The notes under the pieces were generated by a model. That model saw only the letters and a list, made by a program, of their open reading frames with translations, ran no database searches and had not been told where the DNA came from. Below, piece after piece: positions 23,531-35,777 of a stretch of DNA of 64,000 bases (position 1 is the stretch's first letter; each line of letters starts with the position of its first letter). Origin of the DNA: Paralvinella palmiformis (taxonomy: Eukaryota; Annelida; Polychaeta; Terebellida; Alvinellidae); assembly GCA_025642065.1 (NCBI GenBank), contig JAODUP010000677.1, forward strand, positions 301,001 to 365,000, in the 5' to 3' direction. Made by a program: the position numbers and the translations under genes.

Positions 23531-23564
23531 TGTGTGTGTGTTATGGAAACGTAAATATATAGAA

Positions 23565-23653
<89 letters not shown>

Positions 23654-24021
23654 GGCAATTTAAAAATATTGAAATAGATGTCTTTATCATTATAGCCTTA
23701 TATAGTTCATTGTTGTTACCCGGTTGTTGTTGTTGTTGTCGTATTTTGTCTGTTTGGTTATTTCTAATTTTCCGTTATTCATGTTCCGTATTTTGTTTCA
23801 GTAATGTGACTTTTAGTCTTCCCTCTAAGTTTATGTCTATAATAATTCGTTATGATATGACTTGTGTCGAGGAAGAACAAATTGTGTAGAGTCAAAGTGG
23901 CTCTTACTTTGACTGTTTGTTTATAGACGTAGATAATACGTGGATGTTTTAAATCATCTTTCTCCACTGTTTGCTGAATTATTGTGATCACTTAGACTAA
24001 GTCATCATGCCACGTCGACAA

Positions 24022-24054
<33 letters not shown>

Positions 24055-24861
24055 GTACTCCTGTTATAGTATATGTACCTATTGTTGCTATTACTGCTGT
24101 TCTTGTTGCTGCAGCTAGTGCTGCTGCTGCTGCTGCATGATGATGATAACGATGATGATGATGATAATTATGTCGATGAAGTCGAAGATGATGATGATGA
24201 TGATAATAATAATAATCATTATAACAATAAAAAATGATTATTTATCATTGTATTGTTATTAATGTACTCGAGGTTGTTACTCTTATCGTACTTTGACTAC
24301 ATCTCATTCGTTCCAACCTCCGGTTGTCAATCGTTTTAAACAAATGGACTCGAAAATAATTTCAAAGTAAATAAGCGAATGAGTGATGCGATTGTTCGAC
24401 CACCGGAGACCATCTTTGTTCGCTGCTAAAAGAGATCCCAGACATCCCCAACATCCCAAAAAGAAATCCGTACATCTTACACGTGTCATCGTCTGTGTTG
24501 CGCATCGGCTGGATGTCCACTTCCGGGTGAACGGTCAATTAACCAGAGAAAACAATACAAATGGAAGACTGCTAAAAGTCTGCCACTCAAAGTGTTCCGC
24601 ATAACGAGGCCGTGATTTACTACACGCCACGTTTTAGCACATGCCGCCTACCATAAGTCGAACGTGATTGGTCGGACAGGTGATCGTGATCTAAACGTGG
24701 TCCGTCCTCACGGAACTCCCATCCGTCCCTCAAACTGGTATTGAGATAATCTATTTTTCGAGGCCATTAGTCGAAATAATATTACTTCGAAATTATATTT
24801 TAGTAGTTAATGCCACGTATATATATTTATAAATTCTAAATAATTAAAAATATCTGGGCTT

Positions 24862-24920
<59 letters not shown>

Positions 24921-25700
24921 AGTTTATTTCAGTATTTCTCGAGTGTAGAATCTTCAATATGAGAATAACATTTTCAACGTTTTACAGTACTCCGTTGTAC
25001 TAGTTTATCCCAAGAACCGATCTAACAACATGCACTGATTTGAATTAATACGAAATGAACAACACAATACGACCACAACCGGTTGTTGGTTCGACCAGGT
25101 GGTTAGTCCAGCTACTAGTCGTTGTTGCCGAGGAAGAGAACCCGTTGTCTGTGGCCCCCCGACACCGAACCAATCTATTCCGACTCTGAACCGTAAACTA
25201 TTTGTTTATACGAGAAGCTCGGCATATTTCCGGACGTCCTTTGGTCTTAGCTGACGACCACTTCTACTGGCGGATCCTCACTCGGCGGCCCAACGCCGAT
25301 ATTTATCTGTTGGAGTTCAGCTGCTGAGGCGATCAACGAACTTTCTGCCGACATCGCGTCGATGTTGTCCTGAGAAAGCTGGAATCCAATTCTCCCCTTC
25401 CTCCTCCACCAACCCCATCACCCTCCCCTATTATCTCTATTTCCTGGGGGGGAGAATGATTGTTACGGATGACTAAATGGCTGTAATTTTGACCGAAGTT
25501 CTGGAGACATCGTTAGTTTGGAAGTCGTTTTGCAGCCGTTTGTTTGTTTGTTTGAACCCTCAAAAATCGGTGATGTCTGAATACCTTGAAACAAATAAGT
25601 AGATTATACATCATTGTAAACTAAGTACTAAAACAGAAACAGCTAAACCTATATATACATATTGTATAGGTTAAAGATTAAGTGAGTAATGTACTTTGCC
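22800..25700. other. Intergenic, repeat-rich, no supported gene
   Basis: Contains (ATT)n at 22878-22928, (TG)n at 23499-23540, a ~85-bp (TA)n at 23566-23650, AAT, GCT and GAT triplets (24024-24215), (TA)n/(GA)n at 24862-24916 and CpG-containing unique DNA at 24360-24760 and 25080-25380. No exon was recognised. Confidence 0.5.
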
Positions 25701-25713
25701 ATTGAACGTTTGC

Positions 25714-25834
25714 GTGGGCATATCTGAAGGGTGTTTCATCTTTGACTTCGCTTCATTACGTTGGAAGTCGCTCGGCCCATTTAGCCTACCATGTGCGCAC
25801 AAAAATGGCCGTAAAAACACCAATCTTCATCATC
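25714..25834 (+). mobile_element. 5'-truncated SINE with perfect 13-bp target-site duplication
   Basis: ATTGAACGTTTGC occurs at 25701-25713 and again at 25835-25847, exactly flanking the insert. The insert lacks the tRNA head and begins GTGGGCATATCTGAAGG, continuing GTGTTTCATCTTTGACTTCG, with a CGGCCCATTTAGCCTACCAT block and ending ATGGCCGTAAAAACACCAAT then CTTCATCATC. The duplication defines this family's 3' end as (CAT)n-like. Confidence 0.9.
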
Positions 25835-25849
25835 ATTGAACGTTTGCAA

Positions 25850-27300
25850 GTCATTTCAGCATTTAAAAATCTGCTATAAATATGATATTGAATAAATTAT
25901 CAATTATTGTACGCGAGAAAAATACTATTAAAAAAGGCTTTAGTTAAAACAATGTGAAATTATATGTTCCCCTTGATGAAGGCTTCATAAAGGTATCGCT
26001 TTGAAGATGGTAATTAAGCGATAATTAAGATAAGGAGGTAATTAGCATTCTGCGAGTTTACTATCAAAATCTACACGATGTCAACAAAACAAAAATTTGA
26101 ATGTTTAATATGATATCTAGATGTACATTTTTTTATTTTTTTTATTTTCTCCCTTCACGTTATGGATTTTCTGTGATAGTGACACAAAAAAAATGGAACA
26201 TTGTGATGCTCGTATGACAACATACTCCCTAAAGCTCCCCTGTCATCATTCCAGTCATGAATGGAAAAAGCTTTGATATTCCTCGCCTCGCCCCAAACAA
26301 CTACACCCCCCCCCCCCCCAGACCATTTTCCTATTATAACTTCTACAGTTCTGTTCGTACTAACTCTATAAGGGGAGGGTCCCAATGAGCCTTATGGAGA
26401 TTGTTATTAAATTAAAGCGATTTGTCATGGAGATCACTTGGTATGAATTTCAAGAAATAAAAATTGTTTGTCATGTTTTAAATTTGATCAATTTACGTTC
26501 TCGTCTGGTGAGAAAAACAAAAATCAAACAAAACCAAATTAAACTACCGCGTCTGGGGAGTCTGTTTTCATCTTATGCGGGGACAGTCTTATTGATCAAT
26601 GGTTTATCTTGTAAGTTATGGCTTTAAATGTTTAAGGCTAACCCGGATGCGGTTATATCAATGTCGGCTCCGCTGTTTCCATTCTCGCATTCGAGACATT
26701 TTTCTGTTCGGGTGTGGCCTCTGTAATGTGCGTTTTGTGGAAATTGTAAATAAAGTTCAGTGGAACACAGTACTGTGTGGCCCTCTGCTCGTTTTGTCGA
26801 CCATATTTCACGACCGCCAACGTACACAAAGAAAGTTCCAGTGTGGGCAGCCTCTACACCCAATAGTCCTCACGTCGACCACCAATCATCCTCCCAACCA
26901 CCCACCCACCCACTCACCCACCCACCGACCAAACCTCAGCCACCCTTTTCATTCCCTGAGAGCAACTTCATCACGTTCACCTGTTGGCGAAAATCACTGT
27001 CCAAGTTCCATCACTTATGCCGCTTTTCTCGGCCAACCTTCCACGGAGATCATCGGCGTGGATGGGGCTGCTAGGCCATTGTTTAGACAAGTCTCGGTCT
27101 ACAACTGTACTGAGAGAGAGAGAGAGAGAGAGAGAGCATTGCGGCCAAAGATCTATGGTTGGCCAAGTGAACACAACTCTTGGCTGTTTGTGTTGTACGA
27201 AAACAAACGTTTCACCGGGGATTCCAGCGAGATATCAGACTTCGGACTGCTTACGTTATCCGGGATTCTACACACAAACACGTAAACACACTAACGCGCG

Positions 27301-27345
<45 letters not shown>

Positions 27346-27940
27346 ACTCCCCAATTATAACTGTCATGTCTCTTTCCGGTGATGTGAAACAACAGAAAGC
27401 TGATAAAGTAGTTATACGTACGTTTCAGTATGAAAAATATCCACTTAGAGAGAAGAACCTGATGAATCATCCAGATGTTGAATTCACGATTGCTGTTTCT
27501 CGGCACCGGAGGCTAAAACAAGACAAAAAGACAAATTCGGATTGCGACTCAGCAATGATGATGCTTTGAAAAACTAATCCCTTTGAAGTACATTTCGTCC
27601 AACTGAACGATAAAAAGAAAGCCGTTTGTCAATTATTCTGTAGTAAATCATATCACTTTGTGTATATAACCGTATTAACAAGTGTAATTTATATTATGAA
27701 TTGGGCAAAAAAAGGGCGAGAGGGGGGCTAAAACAAGGAATAGACTAGTAAAACCCTAATTTTTGTCATATTTTTCGTAATATATCCGAGAATTGCGATC
27801 AATCAATCAAAGTTCATATACGAATTTTGACACGACAAATTTGTGCTAATGCTCTAAGCTTACGGAAGACGTAAATGATGGGCAATCTGGAACTTTATTA
27901 TGGTCTACACAACATTATAAGTTATCTATCATAAAGTAGT
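25850..27940. other. Intergenic, no supported gene
   Basis: Includes a C run (26306-26319), CCAC-rich sequence (26886-26930), (GA)n (27112-27136) and (CG)n/(CA)n (27296-27342). A 228-codon open frame at 26599-27285 spans these tracts and lacks any domain I recognise, so I do not call it. Confidence 0.5.
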
Positions 27941-27947
27941 GGACGCT

Positions 27948-28075
27948 TCCATGGCTCATTTGGAAGAGCGCGGCGCTGCAGACTTCCGGGTCTCTGTTCG
28001 AATCTCGATAATATACTTGTGTCTTCGAGGTGTTTCATCTGATCATTTCAATTCCTATGGAGCTGTTTCGGGTTT
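27948..28075 (+). mobile_element. tRNA-derived SINE, truncated by or feeding a minisatellite
   Basis: A box ATGGCTCATTTGGAAGAGCG, B box GTTCGAATCTC (27996-28006) and GGTGTTTCATC (28029-28039). The body stops after CTATGGAGCTGTTTCGGG, where the 25-bp tandem array starts. Confidence 0.75.
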
Positions 28076-28537
28076 GTCAGAGGACACAAATGATGTTTTA
28101 AGTCAGAGGACACAAATGACATCTTAAGTCAGAGACACAAATGACATCTTAAGTCAGAGACATAAATGACATCTTAAGTCAGAGACACAAATGACATCTT
28201 AAGTCAGAGACACAAATGACATCTTAAGTCAGAGACACAAATGACATCTTAAGTCAGAGACACAAATGACATCTTAAGTCAGAGACACAAATGACATCTT
28301 AAGTCAGAGACACAAATGACATCTTTTAAGTCAGAGGACACAAATGACGTGTTAAGTCAGAGACATAAATGACATCTTAAGTCAGAGGACACAAATGACA
28401 TCTTAAGTCAGAGACACAAATGACATCTTAAGTCAGAGGACAAAAATGACATCTTAAGTCAGAGGACACAAATGACATTTTAAGTCAGAGACACAAATGA
28501 GGTCTTAAGTCAGAGACACAAAAGACGTCTTAAGTCA
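28076..28537. repeat. 25-bp minisatellite, about 18 copies
   Basis: The unit is GTCAGAGACACAAATGACAT + CTTAA. A one-base variant GTCAGAGGACA occurs mostly at the two ends, while the centre is a homogeneous 25-bp run, a pattern expected of central homogenisation. The array abuts the SINE body directly. Confidence 0.95.
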
Positions 28538-28929
28538 GTGATGGTCATTAACAGACAAAAGAAGACACATTATTGTCTTCATTTTTCGTGTATCTATTGT
28601 TGTCTTACCCGTCTATATTGTAATTCTTATTAAGCGAACTCTAACATGTTCTTCAGTTGACTCAACTATGAGCCATTACTCGGCAATTTGGAGCTCTGGA
28701 AATTAGTTCTTGCCTCAAGTAAAGTATGAAGTTCTTAGACTGTGTACGGGATTAGATATGAACACTCCCCCGCCCCCCTCAAAGCAACTAACCAAAGCCT
28801 CAACAAATACCGATATTTCGTTTTTCTCCAAATAAGTTTTTAGATTCTCCAAACTACCCCAGACATCGTCCAGCAAAAATTAGCATTCCTACACCACCAC
28901 AATTTAATATTTCTATACGCGAAATTATC
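28538..28929. other. Intergenic, nothing recognised
   Basis: AT-rich non-repetitive sequence; no exon, repeat array or SINE seen. Confidence 0.45.
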
Positions 28930-29100
28930 CTGTTTTACAGTAGAACATTGTACGCTAAATGGACCTAGCCACCTCCAAATGTAATGAGTTAAATTGAGTG
29001 ATGAAACAACCACCAGTCTCATAAGCATGTCGGGATTTGAACCGAGGAACTATACATGTCGATGGCCAACGGCGCTACTTGTTGGACAATGGAGACGTCT
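28930..29100 (-). mobile_element. tRNA-derived SINE (antisense)
   Basis: GATGAAACAACC (29000-29011), B box complement at 29033-29044 (GGTTCAAATCCC), and CTAAATGGACCTAGCCACCT on the body side, matching TAGGTTGCCTGGCCCATTTA of the copy at 1742-1929 in order and sense. Confidence 0.7.
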
Positions 29101-29109
29101 GACCTTCTC

Positions 29110-30096
29110 GTGTGAATTCGTTCATTAGCCGGGAAGTTTCCCGGCTCTCAACTCCAGCTATTAATTGTAGATTTCTGTATCTTTAATCGACACGCAGATC
29201 CAGAGTCCCTGTCATCGATTCAAAATTTCAACCACAGACTCAAAATTACAAATTCAAGATTGGAACATCACCTCAGTAGTAAAGTTTCTCATGACGGCCA
29301 GGGGACGATTCTGCAACCCGTTAGTGTAGTCCACCGCATTACGGACCTCTTGTACGAGGATCAGTGCTGCCCGTAGTTTGTTGGATGGTACATCCTTCAT
29401 GAAAAAAATAATGTTGGATGTTTATCTCGGTCATACGTCCGAGATATAACTAGCACCGATGTTAAACAGCCCACTCATCCACTCACTCTTTCACTCGATC
29501 ACCTGCAAAATATCAGAGTTCTTTGAGGAGATTTTCCCCGCACGTTTTCCTGAGCATGGAACTCCTGTCATACACAGTCTTATAAAATAACTTCAGTACG
29601 AATAAATACTAATAGTCGATCAGAGGTCTAGATTATAGATAAGTAAGTTAGATTCCCCCCTTTTTTCCTATAAAGTTGATTGTTGATTAAACATATAATT
29701 TCGACCCCGGTCGTTCACCGTGTCGACATTGCGCGCCTCAATCTATGAGACAAAAATGGTGAAATGAAACTATATCGATGGCCTACATAACACAATTCCC
29801 TGTTTTACATTACCTCATCCCCCTCGTACGGGCCCTTATCGGCCCCGTGTCGGCCAAACAGCATCGTTTGTTAGGATAATGGAAGGATTTCTAATGAGTA
29901 GGCTCTTCCACATCCCACCAGGTGGCGCACACTCCGGATACCGGACGTGGCTGCCGGAAGTGCTGTGGGATCACGAACCGTCGAGTGTGTTATCGTTTGT
30001 GAATTATCGTTTCTCGTGCGATATTAATTTATTTATTCCTAGGTTCGGAAAATATTCGGCAGATTGATGAACCCGCTGTACTAGGGCTCTATATCT

Positions 30097-30143
<47 letters not shown>

Positions 30144-30570
30144 TGTAGAGAGAGAGATAGAGAGAGCGTTTCTGTTTACAGTTGTCCGTGGTACTATTTA
30201 ACTGTTAAATTTTGCTAATTTGTCTCCTTTTACCATTATCTATTCCAAGTTGTCTCAGTGATTAGCTCCGATGTGTCACATTATCTTATCTACAGCCTTA
30301 TGACGATAATGACTTATCTCTAATGACTGACATGTGCCATAGACCGTGTAGTCTGTATCTTAACGTAATAAGTCAGTTAACAAAGTGTGCGCTTCATCAA
30401 CCATAAATCGTTTTATATTGTCAAATCACACTCGCTTCTTCTACTAATCTTTGTTTATTTCAAGTAGACACGCTCAGTGCTTATCTCTCTTCTTCGGTCG
30501 CCAGAGTTTATTTCATATTTTTATTTAATTTTTATCGTCGTTTCTCTATAACTTGACTCTCCATAAAACG

Positions 30571-30609
<39 letters not shown>

Positions 30610-30750
30610 CTATTAGCTGTACAACGACACAGGCCTCCCCCTCATTTGATTAATTAAATATTTCATTACTTAAATTATAAACGTAGGTATTGTTTATTTC
30701 AATTGAAATAAATTTTAGTTGTAAGTAGAATGCGTGGCTGCTTTATTTAG
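29110..30750. other. Intergenic with one CTCF-like motif; no supported gene
   Basis: 29390-29500 has TTGGATGTTTATCTCGG-like sequence and ends in degenerate (CTCA)n, perhaps a decayed SINE 3' half. (TG)n lies at 30100-30145 and (TA)n at 30574-30608. An open frame at 29879-30067 spans the CTCF-like motif and matches nothing known to me. Confidence 0.45.
29915..29928 (+). promoter_or_regulatory. CTCF-like motif
   Basis: CCACCAGGTGGCGC fits the bilaterian CTCF core (CCASYAGRKGGCRS) at all 14 positions. Binding is unproven. It lies between the CROT and RECK-like genes. Confidence 0.4.
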
Positions 30751-30754
30751 TCTA

Positions 30755-30925
30755 GCGCAGGTTTCAGCAGCGACGAGTGGTCGAAGGGTCAACGTCTTGG
30801 AAAATTAGATCATCAGACTGAAGCCTTTTAGTGATGGATGAAACATCCCATAAATACGAGTAGCGGAAGGATTCGAACTCACACCCCGGGCGTTTGTGTG
30901 CAATGTGCTATCTGAATGTCATAAC
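30755..30925 (-). mobile_element. tRNA-derived SINE (antisense)
   Basis: GATGAAACATCCC (30837-30849) and B box complement at 30869-30880 (GAGTTCGAATCC). The head continues to about 30920. Confidence 0.75.
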
Positions 30926-31117
30926 TTAATGGATTATAAATATGACTATATTTTCTTGGCGCTAAAATAAATAAAATAAAATGTATAGTTACATTTATGA
31001 CTTTTATGACGCAAGAAGGTTCAACAGGATGCCTAATGTAAATACTTAAAAATGGAATAGATCCACGTTAATTTATTTATGAGCCGTTTGTTATATGATT
31101 CATGACAAAAAGATGGG

Positions 31118-31372
31118 TGTGTGGGTGGGTGAGTGGTTTGGGTGAGTGAGTGAGTGAGTGAGTTTATGAGTGAGTGAGTGAGTTTATGAGTGAGTGAGTT
31201 TATGAGTGAGTGAGTGAGTGAGTGAGTGATTTGAGTGAGTGAGTGAGTGAGTGAGTGAGTGAGTGAGTGAGTGAGTGAGTGAGTGAGTGAGTGAGTGAGT
31301 GAGTGAGTGAGTGAGTGAGTGAGTGAGTGAGTGAGTGAGTGAGTGAGTGAGTGAGTGGAGTAGTGAGTGATA
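31118..31372. repeat. (TGAG)n tetranucleotide array
   Basis: About 250 bp of GAGT repeats, with GTTTATGAGT interruptions on the left and a nearly pure right part (31221-31355). The same tetranucleotide adjoins antisense SINEs elsewhere in the window; here the right flank has only weak SINE-like sequence (ACAACCCTTCAGTC). Confidence 0.95.
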
Positions 31373-32070
31373 AAGCCATCTACTCTGACAACCCTTCAGT
31401 CACAAGGCCGCAGTAGGCCGATTCTAAACAGGGATATTACGAGATGGTTACTTGGAGTAGCCATCTTCAATTAGATACTAAATGAATCAGACATGTCCTA
31501 TTCAACGTATAATTTGTATTCTTATCTAAAGGTCACCTTGACCTATAATCTGGCCCGTTGAATGTATGTCTAAAATAAATGCTAGTGTATTCTCCGATGT
31601 TTATCACAAATATTTCGTCAAAACATCTATCCGACCAGTTGTCCGTAGATTCGACCGATGAGACTATAAAACAAAGTGGCCAGCGCTTTATCATCTCAGC
31701 CAATATACCTCTAATCTGACAGGATGTCATTACTTTATCATCGCCCACTAACCATCCACGTAACGGTGACGTCACATCATTAGACGCAGGTGTCCCTGGC
31801 TTAAACCACAAATCCTTATTCCGGCATTAAGTTATCCTTTCAGGATGCCAGGATTTAGGCGTGTACATCCGGTGTCCTGGTTAAGATCGGGATCAACCAA
31901 ACAAGGACAAAACATCATAATAAAATAAAGTGTCAGATATGTTGATGTTTTCTGTTGATAATAATGTAATGAGTATGTTAAAGATTATTACTGGTTTTGG
32001 TTTGATTTGAATAAAACTACTCAGAATTGATAAACGTATTCATGAAATCCAATAATAAATTTCTAGAGTA
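31373..32070. other. Intergenic, no supported gene
   Basis: A 92-codon minus-strand open frame (31533-31811) avoids low-complexity sequence but has no recognisable motif, acceptor or donor context. Confidence 0.45.
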
Positions 32071-32140
32071 TTATAATATATTATAATATATTATAATATA
32101 TTATAATATATTATAATATATTATAATATATTATAATATA
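32071..32140. repeat. 10-bp palindromic tandem repeat, seven copies
   Basis: TTATAATATA repeated seven times without error. The strand can fold on itself, as TATAATATTATA-type pairing is available throughout. Confidence 0.95.
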
Positions 32141-32760
32141 CAAAACTCGAATTTCTAGATAACCCCCAAAAATCTAAAATTGTTGCCATGACAACTGTTC
32201 TTATAATAGTTTATTTCAATTGTTATCCACACAAGTATTGGCTGTTGTTGTTGTTGTTGTTGTTGATTGTGTTGTTATATTTATTTATTAAACTGATTTC
32301 CTTCATTGCACTCATATTTTAATTTTTTGAATGCATTATTGTCAAATACCTGTATATTTTATAGTCCATTGTTTAATAATTGTGTGTAACTATGGATAAC
32401 AACCTTTTAACGACCTCTAACTTCATCCAGAAGGACACAGCGAACAAATTCAAAATCCAGAATTAACAGGACTGTATCCTGAAAAAGCCATAACTGAGCA
32501 ATTATTTATATTAGTAAGATTGATAACATGGAAGTTATTAACTGACATAATGTAGTCTCATTTGTAGGCTCATTCTGGATCTCCGATTATGATCTTTGTT
32601 GGTATAAATATCCAACATACGGGGCTTTAGGTTGGCGGATTCGGGGCGAACTGTAATCAGGAGTCACTAACAAACTAACTTTAATTAAATATTATTTACA
32701 AATAAATATTCATAAAGAGTGAAGTTGTACTTGTAAAGGTTGAATAATCTACCATAAATG
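32141..32760. other. Intergenic, no supported gene
   Basis: AT-rich, with (TTG)n at 32243-32265. No exon or mobile element recognised. Confidence 0.45.
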
Positions 32761-32769
32761 ATTCAGAAA

Positions 32770-32870
32770 TTGATAGATAGACATACAATCAGACAAACAA
32801 ACAGACAGATAAAGAAAAAGACAGAAAGACAGATAAAGAAATAGACAGACAGACAGACAGATAAAGAAAA

Positions 32871-32905
<35 letters not shown>

Positions 32906-33101
32906 TAAAAAGATATTTCAGACAGACAGATAAGCAGACAGACAGAGAAACAAAAAGACAAACAGAGAGACAGATAGATAGGCAGGTAGACAGATATTAA
33001 AACAGCTGGACAGACAGACAGACAAATGGATAGATAGACAGACCAAAAGATACTGAGAGATCAACAAAAAGGCAGACATGCGGACAGACAGGCAAACGGA
33101 C

Positions 33102-33149
<48 letters not shown>

Positions 33150-33275
33150 ACAGACAAAAGACAGATAAAAAGAAAAGACACTGAGACAGACAGACAGACA
33201 AACAGGCAGATAGACATCGAAACAGACAGACAGACAAAAAGATGGACAGATAGACAGACAGACAAGCAGGAAGCT
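32770..33275. repeat. (GACA)n-rich degenerate tetranucleotide tract with internal (TA)n
   Basis: Roughly 500 bp of ACAG/GATA tetranucleotides with a 40-bp (TA)n at 33106-33145. All open frames here encode only [11 protein letters not shown] or [12 protein letters not shown] repeats and are rejected as genes. Confidence 0.9.
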
Positions 33276-34295
33276 TATCTACAAATATATAAAGAGAAAC
33301 AATACGGTTTATATTTAACACACACACACACACACAATTGCTACTAGTGCGTTGACCCATTGGAATGACATTTAACAAATTCTTCACGACTCAATTTAAT
33401 CCTAGACCCGACATGTGTATAAAACATATTTGCCATATTTTCAAATATTATAAGGATGTTTTACCCAGTATAATGGAACCGTGTACATTGTTTTACATAT
33501 AACGCTCTATTTGAGAATGTCACACAATTCGACAATGGTGGAGGGGGGGGTTCGAATGAAACAAATGAGTATTATTTCAACATTGTTTTTATATCTATAT
33601 TCTGAAAGTATTTTTGTCAATAATAAATACTCCATCTCCGATTTCAAAATACTCATGTAGGTTTAAGTACTCGTAGCGTTGTAATTGAGTACATTCGTAA
33701 GGCATTACACACGCACGCACGCATACACAGAGAGAGAAGGGAGGGCATGCACGCATGCACACACACACACACACCGAGAGAGAGAGAGGGGGAGATAGGG
33801 TGATAGTTCAAATATTTGTTATAAATGCCAAACGATTTAGGAAGTTCTCATATACACATGTTCTGGTCACGTGACAGACGATTTAAGTGGGCAGACGATA
33901 ATTAGACTGAGTAAACAGGTAAGTAAAGCTAGCTCATGTAGGGGATGTTTATTTATTTTGACATCTGGTAAACATGCATGAAGATGTGGTAGAGATAAGA
34001 TTTTGTGCCGTGGCTGGTTTGTTTTCAACGGGAATCGTCTTGATGCACGTGGCTGCCAGATTATCTCTCTCTCTCTCTCTCTCTCTGTCTGTCTCTGTGT
34101 GTGTGTGTGAGATTTTTTTAGAAGGATCATATATTGTACAAATTACTTCTAAGTGATTCATTAGGGAGGAGTTGAGCCGTTTTAAGATGTGTATGCCTAT
34201 AATATTTCACCAGTTCCCTGAGAAAATTATATAACTTTGATTATCATTAACAAGAAGGCGCCTGCGTATGTGTGTCCGCGCGTGAGGAACTAAAA
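33276..34295. other. Intergenic, no supported gene
   Basis: Contains (CA)n (33320-33337), CACG/CATG tracts (33706-33775), (GA)n (33776-33790) and (CT)n (34063-34088). No exon seen. Confidence 0.45.
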
Positions 34296-34299
34296 CACG

Positions 34300-34385
34300 C
34301 TAATTGGCCCACAACCGGTGCCATATGGCAGCGGAAGTGACGTCAGTGAACTAACTAGCTCCTAATTGGTCGGTTATTGGTGTCA
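34300..34385. promoter_or_regulatory. Candidate promoter/enhancer: ETS-CRE composite with three CCAAT boxes
   Basis: CGGAAGTGACGTCA (34332-34345) overlaps an ETS site with a full CRE (TGACGTCA 34338-34345). Three ATTGG (reverse CCAAT) boxes lie at 34303, 34365 and 34376. The cluster resembles a TATA-less housekeeping promoter or CREB/GABP-responsive enhancer. It lies ~3.7 kb upstream of the RECK-like start codon; orientation and target are unknown. Confidence 0.4.
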
Positions 34386-35078
34386 CTCAGAAGAGAAGAA
34401 GTCATTAACTATCGCAGAAGTCGGCCAAGAAAACGACTTAACTTATATAACTCTAGATATATCAGATAACGAGAGATTAGATAAGATAGTAGAGAAGCTA
34501 TCACCATTTAACTAACCTTCCATCGCTATTTCATACAATCGACCTGCTATTGGCTTATATTGTAAATAATAAGGGGGCGTGTTTTTTGGAAACGGAAGTG
34601 AGGGGTGGATGGAATAATAGGTCAGATTAGGTGATTAAGGTGGGTGATGATGGTGTATTGTTGTGTCAACCGGGAAAACCCCACCGAGGAATCCGGGTTT
34701 GTGATGGAACCAGTGGTCCTACATGAGTCCCCGGATCTGGCCCAGTGACTTTGTTAATCTAATTATGATAAGATATCAATACGTTGTGGGACACAGTGGC
34801 ATACGGAGAATAATTTTATTAATAGTGCTGGTTGCTTAGAAGGTTGATATTGGTTGTTGTGTGAGCGTGGGGGGAGGGGGCGTGATTAGATGGTTGGTGT
34901 CAGTTATCAGGAAGGGCAGTGCGAGTTGTTTTGTGGGTCAGAGCGTGTAGAAAATCGAATTGTAATGAGTGAGTCAGTGAGTCAGTGGATCGATCTGTCT
35001 GTCGGTCAGTCAGTGCTATTTGGGCTGAATAAAATATCTGCAATTGATGTTTTCGTCGTCAATAAGAATTATAACTAC

Positions 35079-35125
<47 letters not shown>

Positions 35126-35168
35126 CACAAAAATCTGTGCTCACACCTTTATTATATGTAACACACAC

Positions 35169-35200
<32 letters not shown>

Positions 35201-35420
35201 TGTGTGTGTGTGGGGGGGAATATTAACAATACAGTAAGCGGCTTGTATTATTATCCATCAACAAGTTGTAGCGATTATAAATATAATTATATCTTTATAA
35301 CATGGTAATAACTATATTAAGTATACCATATAATTGGGGGGAGGTGTACGCGCGCATAACAGTACACGTGCTCGGTAATATACTTTCTTTCGTATGAATT
35401 GAAGCTAAGATGAATGACCT

Positions 35421-35490
<70 letters not shown>
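34386..35490. other. Intergenic, microsatellites only
   Basis: (TA)n at 35084-35126, (GA)n at 35169-35200 and a ~66-bp (TA)n at 35422-35487. Open frames at 34890-35237 come from these tracts. Confidence 0.5.
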
Positions 35491-35777
35491 CCACATAATA
35501 CATAACACGCTGCTTACACTACATTATATACGCCACATTGTATACAATAAACTATATTTAGTATTGGTACTAATCAAACCTTTAATACATACCGACTCTA
35601 CTACATTAGAAACACTATTGCTCAAACTATCTGTACCATATCACATCATACCGTATCATGCCATATCTCACCACACTACCCGGTAAACATAATGTTTCAA
35701 ACATTCACACCACATTACAACACTACAGACACCACATTATTTATATCACAACAAATGAGCCACTGCCTACAGACATA

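Noticed and set aside
26599..27285. 228-codon open frame
   Set aside because: Crosses CCAC-rich and GA microsatellite tracts; no recognisable domain or supporting second exon.
32749..33387. Overlapping frames of 70-115 codons on both strands
   Set aside because: All encode tetranucleotide repeat peptides (SVCL, DRQT) from the (GACA)n tract.
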